This document shows, one piece after another, positions 23,214 through 36,323 of a stretch of 64,000 bases of DNA; within the stretch, counting starts at the first letter, position 1; every line of letters begins with the position of its first letter. The notes beneath the pieces were generated by a model. It was given only the letters and a program-made list of their open reading frames with translations, ran no database searches and had not been told where the DNA came from. The translations under genes were made by a program, and so were the position numbers. The stretch is from Podospora bellae-mahoneyi (lineage: Eukaryota; Ascomycota; Sordariomycetes; Sordariales; Podosporaceae). The DNA lies in the NCBI RefSeq assembly GCF_035222275.1, contig NC_085885.1:1736001-1800000 (forward strand), given 5' to 3'.

Positions 23214-25718
23214 ATGTTGTTCCCCGAAGAACACGAAAACGACCTCAAACTCTTCCTCGTCCAAAAGATCGAAAAGACGCCCGACGCTGACGAGGTCGAC
23301 GCGGAGGTGCTCGCGGATTATGTCCTTGCTTTGCTGAAGCATGATGGGGATGTGGAGAGTGTGAGGCAGACTTGCGTGGCTAGTTTGCCTGATTTTCTTG
23401 GGGAAGGTTTGTTTCTTTTTTTTTTTTGCTCAGGGAATGTATGGCGGGAACTGACAAAGTTTGGATGACAGGCACGCAGCAGTTTGTCGACGGGATTTTA
23501 GAGGCGATTACGTTCAAGACTTATCTTCCGAATGCGCTTCCGCCACCACCACCACCGCCGCCGATGACGGGGTTGTTGTACGATGATGATCAGGCTGGGA
23601 ATGGGTATCTACGACAGGCGCAAGCGGCGGGACAACAGAATAATGGGTTTGGGGGAGGGGGAGGGGGGAACAGGAAGAGAGGGTATAATGATCTGGATAG
23701 CCCTGCGACTGGGGCGGAGGCTTATCATGCCCGGGCTTTTAAGCAGCCCAGACAGGGGAGTGCTGGGAGGGGGTTTGAGCAGTCGCTGACGGGGTCGAGT
23801 GGTGGTGGGTTCTTGGATCCGGAGTATGCGGCCAAGTTTATGTTTAATGTGTTGAATCAGCCCGAGTTTATGGCCGCTGCTGCGCAGAATGGAGGTGGAG
23901 GTGGGGGTGGGGGGACGAACAAGAAGAAGAGGAGGGCGCCAAAGTGTAGGGATTATGTCAACAAGGGGGTTTGTCCCAGGGGGTTCAACTGCAGGTTTGA
24001 TCACTCGAGTGATGATCCGGCGGGTTTTGGTGGGGGTGGGGGTTTGGGCAGGTAGAAGGTATGTTGAACGGGGTAGTAGGGCAAAGAGTTATGGGAAGGT
24101 TGCTAACTTTGTGATAGAATACGATCCAGCTAATGCCCTCATGACAAACATGTTTCCGCAGCCGGGTGCTGGCCTTCCGGGGATGCCTTCTTTCGGCGAA
24201 ATGTTTGCTCAGAGCCAGCCGAAACAGCACAACAACTCCCACCGGTCTAAGGGGCAGGGTGGGAACCGCGGCAGTCGCCAAAAGCGAGGTGGTGGGGACA
24301 GATCAACTTTCTCAGCGGAGGGACCAGTAAGTGATCGGACCAAGTCGACCATCGTGGTGGAGAGCATCCCAGAGGAAAACTTTGACGAGGATCAAGTTAA
24401 AGACTTTTTCAGCCAGTTTGGGAATATCCTCGAGGTGAAGATGTATCCATACAAGAGACTGGCCGTGGTCAAGTTTGACTGCTGGGAGGCTGCCAATGCG
24501 GCGTACAAGTCGCCAAAGGTCATCTTTGAGAACCGATTTGTGAAGGTGTTCTGGTTTAAGGACGTGGAACAAATTGCGCCACCTGGGAAACAGGGTGGTG
24601 GTGTGAATGGGGGTGCCTCTGGGCAAGGGGGAGAGGCACCACCGGTGAATGTGCCGCTGACCGAGGAGCAGTTGGAGGAGATTAGGAAACGGCAGGAGGA
24701 AGCGCAGAAGGTATTTGAGGAGAAGATGAGGAAGAGGGAGGAGTTAGAAAGAAAACAGAAGGACATTGATGAGCGGCAGAAGGAGCTTCTTGCTGCCCAG
24801 GAGGAATTGAAGGCGAAGCTGGCGAAGAAAGGGGAAGGTGTGGGGGATGGGGAAGGTGAGGGTTCGACGTCAAAGCAGCCTATGACGCAGTCAGAAGCGC
24901 TGAGGGCTCAATTGGCTCGGTTGGAGGAGGAAGCTAGGCAGATCGGGCTCGATCCCCATGCCGAAATGGATGGGGAGGAAGGGTTAGAGGCCAGCTGGGG
25001 TGCTCCGAGAGGGGGTTACCATGGCCGTGGAAGGGGGGCTCCGTGGCGAGGAGGCTTTGTTCCTCGGGCTCGCGGATTTGCGTCGAGAGGGTTCCGGGGG
25101 GGTTTTCGTGGGAGAGCCGACGTTCACGCGGCTTATGCGGCTTATTCGCTTGATAACAGACCAAAGAGGGTGGTGGTTTCGGGTGTGGATTTCACAGAGG
25201 GCCAAAAGGACGAGGTGCTTCGGCAGTATCTCTTTGTGAGCTTTTACCTCTTGTCATCCGTCTGTCATCTTATTAACATGATATCCCAGGGCGTTGGCGA
25301 ATTCACCCACATCAACCACAGCTCCAGCCCCCCAACAACCGAAATAACCTTCAAGGACCGCAAGACAGCCGAGAAGTTTTACAACAGCGTCAGCCTCAAC
25401 GATTACATCATCCCGGAGATCGAAGGGCAGGTTGAGTTGTCATGGGCTAGTACCTCATCCTCTTCGACGGCACTGTCGACGCCTACGGCAAGCGGGTTCA
25501 GCCACGTCAATGGTGTCGCTACGAATAAGCCCACCGGGGTCACCGCTCAGAACGGTGATGAGGACGGACATGATCAGGATCATGATGGGGAGAGTGTCGA
25601 TGACGATAGGGACGTCAGGATACTGCTTGACCATCAGCCGGAGCAAGAGAAGGATAAGGACAGGGAGCAGAATGAGATGGATTATGAGGTTGCTGATGAT
25701 GCGGATCAGTGGTATTAG
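23214..25718 (+). CDS. RBM26/27-like RNA-binding protein (PWI-like, CCCH finger, RRM)
   Basis: Probable nuclear mRNA surveillance factor; the fission yeast relative of RBM26/27, Rmn1, works with the MTREC/Red1 complex. Exons are 23214-23406, 23472 to about 24041, 24118-25235 and 25290-25718 (about 769 aa). The N-terminal ~85 residues form a PWI-like helical domain. A CCCH zinc finger follows at about 223-242 (CRDYVNKGVCPRGFNCRFDH). The RRM begins near TKSTIVVESIPEENFDEDQV and keeps LAVVKFDCWEAANAAY. A charged coiled coil follows, then a Gly/Arg-rich patch, an RRM-like C-terminal part with RVVVSGVDF, and an acidic tail. The second intron has three in-frame donor choices after 24029, 24035 and 24041. 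The last intron (54 nt) has no stop and could also be retained in frame. Confidence 0.85.
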
Positions 25719-26262
25719 CACTACCACCGTTCTGGAAGATAGGCGGGTGTCTCATTGGGGGTAGCAGAGGGGGATAAGGGGGCTGAGGGTGTTATGAATT
25801 CATGTATATATTATTGGGGTAGGGTTGTTGGATCATTGCTTGGTATGCATGATGGGCTTGGTGTGGGTTTCCTCCGTTGCTGGCTGCTCTAAATGGGGGA
25901 TAATCGGTGGGCATATTCATTGGAGGGATGGGGGTGGGATGGATACACTGGGAAAATGTATGGATATGGGTGGCTGTTGTCTTGTGTATGGTTTACGCCT
26001 TGGACATTTTGGCCTGGGTGATAGCGATGGCTTTCCCTGCTGGATGAAAAGTCCTATCAGGCAATCTTGAACGGAAAAGAGTTTGATCACAACTGTCTGA
26101 GCCCATGCCAAGTAGAGTTCGTATCACGACAAACATGCTTCAAAAGCCTCATAGGCAGAAAGGCCATCGTCACTTCACAATTTGTCGACAAAACTCCCAC
26201 CAAATGCCAAGTAATTGACCTTGAAATTCCATTTATAATGCCACAACCTCGCCTACTCTTTC
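25719..26262. other. intergenic region before the 5S rRNA gene
   Basis: This is 3' untranslated sequence of the RBM26-like gene followed by sequence with no recognisable gene. A TATA-like element just ahead of the 5S gene is listed separately. Confidence 0.5.
26231..26240 (+). promoter_or_regulatory. TATA-like element upstream of 5S rRNA
   Basis: The sequence ATTTATAATG lies about 25-30 bp before the first base of the 5S gene. Upstream TATA-like elements at this spacing are known for the dispersed 5S genes of Neurospora. Confidence 0.45.
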
Positions 26263-26381
26263 ACATACGACCATATCCAGCTGAAAGCTCGGGATCCCGT
26301 CCGCTCTCCCCTCGATAAGCAGCTGAGAGCCGAACCAGTACTCAGGTGGGTGACCACTGGGGAATCCTCGGTGTTGTATGT
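26263..26381 (+). rRNA. 5S ribosomal RNA gene
   Basis: A 119-nt gene for the small RNA of the large ribosomal subunit, transcribed by RNA polymerase III. The ends ACATACGACC and GTTGTATGT pair to form helix I. Internal blocks GGGATCCCGTCCGCTC and GGTGGGTGACCAC match the conserved loop and internal-promoter regions of fungal 5S RNA. A T run follows directly. It stands alone rather than in an rDNA array, which fits the dispersed 5S arrangement of filamentous ascomycetes. Internal bases differ somewhat from the common Neurospora type as I remember it, so it may be a variant copy. Confidence 0.88.
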
Positions 26382-26387
26382 TTTTTT
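26381..26387 (+). terminator. RNA polymerase III T-run terminator
   Basis: Seven T residues directly at the end of the 5S gene form the standard polymerase III termination signal. Confidence 0.8.
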
Positions 26388-26961
26388 GGGTCTAATTCCC
26401 CCCTAAGCCCTGTTCTAAGGGCTTAGCATTTACTACATATTCACCATCCGGTTCCTTGATTGCTTTATCTTGGAGTGTCAAGACATGTTCACACGAAGGA
26501 TTAAGCATAGTGGGTGGATGAGGTAGCACGGCATTTCACTAGTGCGGTTGCTTGTGGAAGTTGCACCGGGATATCACCTGCCTCCCGCGTTTGAAGATAG
26601 ACAGCTTGCAGGTGAGCCCCCATCTTTAGGAAGAAATATACCTCATGAGTCCTGTAGACAAAATGTGGAATGAGACAGCGGGAGCAGCCGTCATACCCCA
26701 CGGGATTCCTCATGCAGAGAGCAGCACTGCGGCTGAGCGCTCAAGGGGGAAGGACGTTGAGGTGTGGCGTATGCAGCTTGCGAAAAGGGGGAAGGTGGGC
26801 GGAGGGTTGTTATCAGATGGGCTTCATGAGGGAGGGACATGATGCCATTTAGTTGAGGCCAACGACTTGCAGATAAATACGATGATTCATCATAGCAATC
26901 TCTAGCTTAGCTGCCCAACCTCATTCCTATCTTCAAACACTGCCCGCTTATCACTGCCGAA
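26388..26961. other. intergenic region, promoter of the protease
   Basis: No gene is visible. A short C/T-rich leader with TATC/CAAAC motifs sits just before the protease start at 26962. Confidence 0.45.
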
Positions 26962-28386
<1,425 letters not shown>

Positions 28387-28832
28387 GGATTGCCAGGGAC
28401 GAGAGTAGGGGGGTTGTAAGTAGGTAGGTATATGTGCTCAGCAACATTGTTCTTAGTGACATATGTGGGAAACGATCTGTGACTTGTAAGTAGGCATTCA
28501 TGTGTTTCACTTGAGTTACACTGTGTCTATATGGAATGGTATAAAGTCATCATCATGATGTATCTCTTGCTAACTCGCGGGCAAGACGCTCATCACAATG
28601 GTTACCTAAACCATTGCGTACCCAGTGGCCCGCCAAACTTATTAACTCCAGCCCAACTCCTGCCAAAAACTGAATGAACTCATAAACAATGGAACACAAC
28701 TTCGCCATGATCTCGTGTAAATCTTCAAGAAAATCGCTAATTTCACGCTCACACCTTAACAAACCCAAAATATCTGATACCCTGTTCTGTTCCAGCCACC
28801 TCCTAGTATTTTTCTTGCGTCTCCTTTCAGTC
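28387..28832. other. intergenic region
   Basis: No gene is recognised. It leads into the inverted-repeat element at 28833. Confidence 0.45.
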
Positions 28833-28940
28833 CAGTGTGGGAAATGAGCTGATCTGAGCTGAGCCGGCCCTTGACTTGACTTGGCTCAGCTCAGCTCACC
28901 TGAGCCAAGTCAAGTCTGGCTTAGCTTATTGCCCACACTG
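28833..28940. mobile_element. possible hAT-type MITE: 108-bp hairpin element
   Basis: The ends are a perfect 9-bp inverted repeat, CAGTGTGGG at the left and CCCACACTG at the right. Inside is a second, longer inverted repeat of 17 bp (28873-28889 with 28900-28916) around a 10-nt loop, so the whole segment can fold into a long hairpin. The flanking octamers TTTCAGTC and TTCCAGCC agree at six of eight places, both differences being T/C; this fits a worn 8-bp target duplication. CAG ends plus 8-bp duplications are hAT traits. It has no coding capacity. It could instead be a transcribed structured element or simply a chance palindrome. Confidence 0.45.
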
Positions 28941-29089
28941 TTCCAGCCCACCATTCACACTCTCCATCTCCGCTCCTACAAAGTGAACCGCAGGTAACTT
29001 TCCGCTATATATCGCTAAACAAATCCACCGATTCACTACCTACGTACCTATGGTTGGTCTGCTTGGGCTTCTGCCAGCCACCGTTGCAC
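28941..29089. other. short spacer before the NLR relic
   Basis: A 149-bp spacer leads into the 3' end of the NACHT-ankyrin relic. Nothing is recognised in it. Confidence 0.4.
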
Positions 29090-32000
29090 CTAGTCCTTGA
29101 TCTTTTGCACCATATCTCGTTCCACCTGTTCCACTAGGCGAGCGACCTCCTCCTTGATTGCTGCTGAAACATGACTCTGGAAATCCTGAACTATGGCACT
29201 CTGCGCTGCGTCAAGTTGGTTTGCGATGAGTTGCTCAACCTGCTGGGCTACTGCAACGGCTACCTTCTGACTATCCATGTCGGAGTTGGTCTCGGTCGAT
29301 ACATGTGCATTATTGTTATTACTCTTGCTGTTGCAAGATTCGCAGGTATGCTTGCAAGCGGAGGAGGAAGATGGAAATGCTCTTACGCAGAGAGCGTCGA
29401 GCTGTTTGATACGCTCAAGCCGCACGGTAGTGAGAAGCTGGACTGGGCGGGCGAGCTTCTCGAAAGTCGTCCCGTGGTCTTGCAGCGCCAGAGCGAGCCA
29501 GATAACGGTGGAAAATAACTCAAAGGTTAGGTTTTCGATGCTTTGCAGGTCTACTGGCTTGGCTGGAGGTTCAGGTGGTTTCTCGTGGATGTCCCCTTTG
29601 GCAGGCACTGTTGTCACAGCATCCTGGTAGCGAGCGCAACGGTCGCCGTATTCGATGAGATGCTTGACAAGTTCGAGGATACCGCCCACTGTCCAGATAC
29701 CAGTCTGTGACGTGACTCGTAATTCGGGGAGCACTGCTTCTGTGTCGGCGTCACCGCCAGAGACTGACGTCTGGGCCATCTCTTCGAACCGTGTCTGTTT
29801 TTGTCTCTGTTGCGTGAGTTCCATGGTGATTGCGTCGGCCCTTGCCATTGAATTCGTCACGGCAAAGGCGTCATTCTTTGTCGAAGGGCTCATCATGACT
29901 TGGTCGGAGTCATTATCCCCTGGGTGCCTCATCATGTACCGTTGTCTTCGGCTTGAAGCTTTCATGTACATCGCGCGCTCACGAGGCCATCCAAACCATG
30001 GATCTGGATCATACCTTTCACCATAACCGTACCATGGTTCGTCAAACTCTGGTAATGCCCATTGGAATGATGACAGGGCGGTGTTGTCACGGTGCTCGCG
30101 GCGGCGGAGCAAGCGGCTGACTCGGTCAAGGCATCTCGATATCAGCTCACGGATTCGACCGAGAACGTAATTAATGCCAGCCCAGAAGCGGGCCTTGCTC
30201 AAGAAGTCCTGGTGACGCAGACGATTCATGGTATTTTCGTGATGGGGAACAACCCGCTTGATGGCGTCTAGCTGATCTTGGAAAGGAATTCTGGCGAGCA
30301 GCGACCTATTGATAAACGCCTCATCCGGCATGGTGGTCATGGGGATTTTCCATTGATGTACAACGCTTGCGAGAAGTTCATGCTCTCCGAGGGCCTCTTC
30401 TTCTAGCCAGCTGGGTGCTGATGCCTTAAGCAATGTCTCGTAGTTTGTCGAGGCGAAATCCAGAACATTCATCCTGTTATACCGCGGTCGGGGATCGAGG
30501 GACGACCTCACCCTGCTGTACGCCAAGGTCCAGAACATGGGTGATTCGAGCCATTCGGCTTTTTTTGATCGTAACATCTCCAGGACCTCGTCCGATCCCT
30601 TGACCAAGGAAACCCTAGGATGCGCAAATGCGGCCTGGGCAGCTGTGCCGAAACAGCCAGCAACTATGTTGGGGTCGGCATCGTTGGCCAGGAGTAGCTT
30701 GATGGTACTGATCTTCCTGGATGCGCAGGCCGCCTGCAGAGCGGTGCCGAAGGGGTCGGCGAGATGGTCCACGGCCACGCCAGGTGGCTCAAGAAGTAGT
30801 TTGACGACCGCATCATGGCCGCGGAATGCTGCGACGCGCAGTGGAGTACCAAGATTTCTATCTGCTTGGTCACCTGTCTTTGTGTCGGCGTGGAGCAGCT
30901 TCATTGCTGGGAATAGGCTTTTCACCACTTCAAGGTGACCCTCGGCTGCAGCTGCATACAGCGCAGTCCGTGGGGTCCTTTCTTCACATTCACATCAGCG
31001 CCTTGTTGGAGCAGGAGGTTAATAATATCAGATTCACCCCGAACTGCAGCCAGTTGGAGAACGGTTCCCTCTAGATCACGCTGGTCCAGGGCCCTGCGTC
31101 GAGCGGGAAGATTGGTGTGCAACTTGGAGATCTCTTCGACAAGCTGTGTGAGGATGCCATTGAGCTCCAGCTTGACGGCGTAGTAGACAGCAGAGGGTGG
31201 TTTTTTGTTTCCCCGTCCGTCAGGATCATAGGTATCTAGCCAAGCCCGCATCTTCTCCTTGTCTAGCAGAAGCTTGGAGCAAATCTCGTTCTCCAGCTCT
31301 TTGAGCCTGGCTGGAAATCCTTTGTCGCTGCCAATAGCATTGAATTGACCTTCGTTGCTATGAATCTAATTGTATTGGCAGAACCAAAATTCGGCCGCGT
31401 ATCCCCGAGCTAAAACATCGATGCTCTTCCTGCTTGCTGTTTTGATGGGGGCGCGCCGGTCCGGCGCTGAATCATCTGGACTGGTGTCCTGTGTGCGCCA
31501 GGCGTCAGAGCCGTGGTCGCGGGCATCGATAGTGACACGGCGGCGGTTGGGGCCGGAGGTGGACGAACCAAGACGGTCCGAATCACTATCGCTACTTGAC
31601 GTGTTCTCGATAGCATCGCCTTTCTTATTGTTTGTTTTCGTCGGCCGGAAGGCTAATAGGATCTCCAAGCAGCGTTTGGTGATGAGAAGGTGTGCGTCGT
31701 GTTTCTGGGGCGGCAGAAGGCGCTCGATGTTCCCAGACCTGATGGTTTCCTGCCCCTTGGGAGCTCGGGAGAAAGGGTCTTTCAAATACTCTTGGACTGA
31801 GAAGTGAGTGAAGCGAAAGACGTCCACCTCGTTCTCCGTGGCCGTCTCCACAAGTACTCTTGGACAGATCCCTGCGACTTCCTTTGCGTTTCGAAGTTTG
31901 ACCACTGCCGCAAGCTTGGCTTGCGAGAGCGGCCGCTTTTGATTCATGAGCCAAACGAGAATGTCCTTCAGCCTTTTAACGCTGTTGGCAGCCACTTTTT

Positions 32001-34694
32001 CCAGCGCATCTTGATACCTGGCGGCAATGTTTTCTGGCAATTCCTCAACTCCGCTGTGACCTCTGCTGGCTCGTGAAACGCTGACACTTGTTTGAGAATA
32101 GACCGTGCCCAGTGAAAGTTGCTGCCTTGGCTGCTTTGGTAATGCCCAAGACGCTGCTTAACCTCGCCCTTCAGAAAGTCCTCTCCTTTCAAGACAGGAG
32201 TGTCCTCTAGTTTCCTCTCCACAAATGTTTCAAGAACTTTGCCAAATCCCTGCTCAACATCTACTGACACCAGCATATCTCTGATCTTGTTCTCAAAATC
32301 CTGTGCTATGTCTTTCTCGTACTTGCTGACTACGAGGACGTGAAGGTTGGTGTACTCTTTTTGTATCAGCTTCAGGATAATGTCAAGCCGTTTGATATCG
32401 TTCTTGCGTGAGCCCCTGCGATCGAGAACATGGTCAAAGCCGTCAAGGACAAGGAAGATATCCCTGTCTGCCTTGGATATAAACCGCTGCAGGTGATTGA
32501 AGAGGTCCATGCTGTCATCCGGAAGCTGTCCCTGGCCCTGATAATCATGTAGTGTTTCGTATAAACCATCGTCGGGGACCTTTTTACACTTCATTGTGAG
32601 CCCGAGCAATGATGCCAGGAGGAGATGCATCCTTTTTGTGTCCTCATGATCCAAGCGAAAGTACCAGGAGGCAAGGGCCTTCATCGGGTCATTTCCGAAT
32701 GTCTTTTCCAGGTTTCTGATGATCGATGAGCTGTCTGTGAGTTAGAAACACTAGGTACCCATATAGTCTCAGGTTATCGGTTGGGATTTTACCATAGCAC
32801 CGATTTACCACACCCAGCTGCGTACCACACGAGTTAACGACACGTACCCATGTGCTTGACAAGAGCAATGGGGGTACTGAGAACCTACAGTTGCCATACA
32901 ACCACAATAGACTTTGCGGATATTTCACCCATTCTGGATATTCTCTGCTCTCGAAGAGCCAATCTCCATACTCGTCGGCTTGGTCTGCATCCTGTTCAAG
33001 GCTGGTTTTTGATACAACGTCGAGCGTCTTTCTGTCTTGGGCTTCCTCGCCTTCAGAGGTCTCGGGATCCGTCGTAATATCGCCGCTCTCCCTACCTTGG
33101 TCGTCGTCATCGTCACAACTTTCGTCTGTGGCGGTGTCGCTGGCCGTGTGGTATTTTTTTGCCTTTCCTGTCCCCATCACCCCCAGGCCTCCAGTGGCTG
33201 TTTCCGGAGTTCAGCCACCACGCTCTTTCGGTTGCTAAGCTCGTGCGAATCTTATCCTGGCGTCCTCCATCGCGCTTCAGCAGCCACTCGCATAACCGTT
33301 CCAGCTCTGCAGCAGTAGCTTGGGCGTATGTATCTGGGGCGGTCTAGGCCAGACCGTCGACTCTCCTCAATATCACTTCCGTGTTTGTTCTGATTTCCAT
33401 AATCTCCTCACGAGCTTCGTCCGCAACTGCTCATTTTGTTACATCAGGTTAATAATTCGGACAGAAAACATCAAAGGATGTGAATAAGGTAGCTATGTAA
33501 GTTCGCCACTCACGTTCTCTCGAAACCTGGTTCTGCCAATCCTCTAATGCAGATTTCTCTTCGTTGATCTTCGTCTCCAGATCGCGGAGTGGCTGTCCAG
33601 CCAAGCTGAGGATGAACTTTTTGACCCGGGCTGGGACGGGTCAAAGGTTGTATCGTCAACCAGAGTTTCTTATGCAGACATTAGGGATCGAGGACTGACT
33701 CCGAGTTCTACCATTGCTTGACTCTTGCACCTTAGCTGCATACACAAGAATGGCCGTATATACCGTGACCAGGCATCCTCGAGTTGCTTCTCTTGCTTGG
33801 CTTTTCGCTCGTGGTAGTTTGACTCCATTCGAGAATACAGAGCCATCGAGTGGCTCAGGTAGCTGCAGGCTTTGAATGTAGAGTCCGCCAGTTCCTTGTC
33901 ATGGAGGGCCAACTGCAGGCAGGCTGTTATCAGCATCAAGTGAAGCAACATCCATTGGGATACTCGGGTTTTACCGTAAGACCAAAGGACACGACAGCCC
34001 ATGCCGCTGAACAATAGCCTGTCAGACCAAATTTGACGACATTATCAAGCAAGTCCTTAAAGATTAAGGCCGAGAACAATATAGACTTCGCATTTCTAAG
34101 AGAGGTTTCACCGTTGTCAGATCCCCAGCGCGCCTTGTAATTAATCATCTTGGCCTCGGTATTTTCGATGACGAGCCAGACGAGCTCGATCGAATCAGCC
34201 CGCGAAGGCTTCTGGTCCTTCGACTTGCTGACCCCCGACCTGCCTTGCAGAAGGGCCCTTTTCGCCTCTCCTAGCTCGTCCGACTCCCATGCTTCTTTCC
34301 AGAAGTCCCGTGCTGACTTGTCGACAGCATCGCCGTCGTCCTTGTCGTCTTCAGGTCTGTTTTCCTCGCTCTCGCTCTCGCTCTCGCCCTTTGCTTCAGG
34401 ATTGTCGAGCTGCGCAACAGTAGTCGACCCTTGCTCATCGCCGTCATCCTTACTGTCCTTGCGATCTTCTTTGCCAGTTTCAGTACTGGCGGCTGCATTC
34501 TTATTGCTCGCAGTCTCAGGAGGTGTTGCTCTTGCCGCCCCTTCATCCACTTCTAATTGCGAGCTTGGTTCATGATTCGGCAGGAGCTCCGCAGATGCTT
34601 CAGTCTTGGTGCGTTCTTGGGTCACTCGCAGTGATAACCACTGACGCACGCTCTTCATCCTAGAAGGCTTTTTTGCCACAGCCTCTCGCTCCAT
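29090..34694 (-). pseudogene. NACHT-ankyrin NLR-type protein, decayed
   Basis: A fungal NOD-like receptor of the kind linked to non-self recognition and programmed cell death. From the ATG at 34694 there is an acidic Ser/Glu-rich tail. The NACHT N-terminal domain follows, including SAAWAVVSFGLT, spliced from 33975 to 33912. Next come the Walker A motif GNSGCGKS (in a small exon near 32800), Walker B LVLDGFD, then HFSVQEYL, and ankyrin repeats such as GTVLQLAAVRGE and GTPLRVAAFRGHDAVVKLLL. The C terminus is a Gln/Glu-rich helical region. It is broken at four places at least: frame changes near 33770, 32025 and 30970, and an in-frame TAG at 31368-31366. The frames on either side are otherwise well preserved, so decay is recent. 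The N-terminal region between 33420 and 33200 is unclear. Confidence 0.75.
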
Positions 34695-36323
34695 TTTGAT
34701 CGTGATGATGGGCAGGATCTTGAATCAAAAGCTGAGGAGTGGCGAACACTTCTTCCGAGTCTGGAAGATCGAGAAAATGGGAACACTGGAGAGAAGAAAG
34801 AGGGGTAATGCTTGCACGAGTACCTAAAATGGACTTTCAATGCCTCAGCTGCAGCCGCATCATAACCTCCAGCCATTGAAATGTTATTCCGCTACTACTT
34901 CAGCCCCTTTGAGATGCAGCCTGCGTGCTCGGCATACCAAAACAACTCGTGCCGGCAATCAATTGGAGCCAATAGGGGTGTTGCCGGCCAATCCGGTGGT
35001 GAGACAGGTAGCCAGCACAGCAAATATTAGGGTGAAGTGTATGTTTGATTCGCTCGTCTTTTCCACCCGCAGCCTTTATCACCCATGCTTCGAACAACTC
35101 GCATGGGCCTACGAGATCACGGCATTGAGGAACGCGAGGGAATCGGAGTGCTTAACCATCGAGATCAATTTGTGTCATACTAAAAGCTGTCTGCGGTGGT
35201 AGCTGCCATCGCTTCCAAGGCAAAGGGAGATGTCATGCTAGAATATGAGACAACGCTCTCAGAAGTCCCATTCAATACCTTTGAAATCTATGTCATCGGG
35301 TTGTAAAATGCCGAAGACACCAAGCCATTCAGATCAGGCTCTGCCACGTCACGCCGAAAATAGCTGGAATACTTCGAGTGCCACAAGTTCACGCAGAGCT
35401 GAACGAGAAGAGCTACTCAATGGACAGATTTTATCTCATTGGGCAGGTACCCAGAAAGTACGGATTTCTCTGCCACATTTTTTAATTCCTCACGCCAACC
35501 TGCACCAAGTATGTAGAGGTTCTCTGAAGTAGACGGGGTAATTGTTCTGCTTGTTTTGTATTCCGAATATTTCAATTTTCTCTTCTAAACCCCTATAATG
35601 TATACTCATAGTGTCTCTCTTCCAGCCGGCAACATTATACCTGCTACGTTCAGGGGGTCCAGATCGTCAATTTTCAATAAAGATTGCAGTTATCATATTT
35701 GCGACACAAAGAAGCTATTCAAAAGAGCGTACCAGGGCCATATGTGTAGAAGAAGAGCGCGTAATCCACCTGTCAAGGTTACCCAGAGCTCTGCTTCCTT
35801 TCTTGATTGAGAACCCTTAAATCCTAGCCTTTTCATCTCTACTCGGCTAAGCCTTGCGTACGAAACATATATCCATCTATCGCTCCATAAGACTTACGGA
35901 TTACATGCACCTGATCTGGGAACCTGTACCTCGAGAATCTCAAAAGACTCTGCTGACAATCCTGAAGTAGGAAGTGATGTGATTACACAATGTAGCATGT
36001 TCTGAGGAGAAAGGCCGTCTCGTACCAAGGAGGAGTTAGGGATTCTCATGATGAAGAATGAACCTCGGGTGGTTTCAGCCACGCTTTTGATCTCCACCGT
36101 TCCCGGTGTTCAGTACTGCCGAGACTCTTCCAAGCCCCAAGACCCCCTATTCATTCTAGCAAAACCAGTTATTTTTCGGATTTGGAAAGCCTTTGTACAA
36201 TTGACGATGAAAACTTCCTGAAAGCTCCTGTGAAGGAGTAGGGGTTCTTGGTGGAGTGGCTCTCGGGTGTGTTGTCAGGGATGACCGGTATTTTCTCTCG
36301 ACTCTGAATCTCACGTGGCCAGG
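34695..36323. other. intergenic region, no gene seen
   Basis: This 1.6-kb space lies upstream of the NLR relic and downstream of the HET-ankyrin gene. An open plus frame at 34840-35202 has no family resemblance. AT content rises towards 35500-36000. I support no feature here. Confidence 0.4.

Noticed and set aside
34840-35202. 120-codon open plus frame
   Set aside because: No signal peptide, domain or repeat; composition is like the surrounding non-coding sequence.
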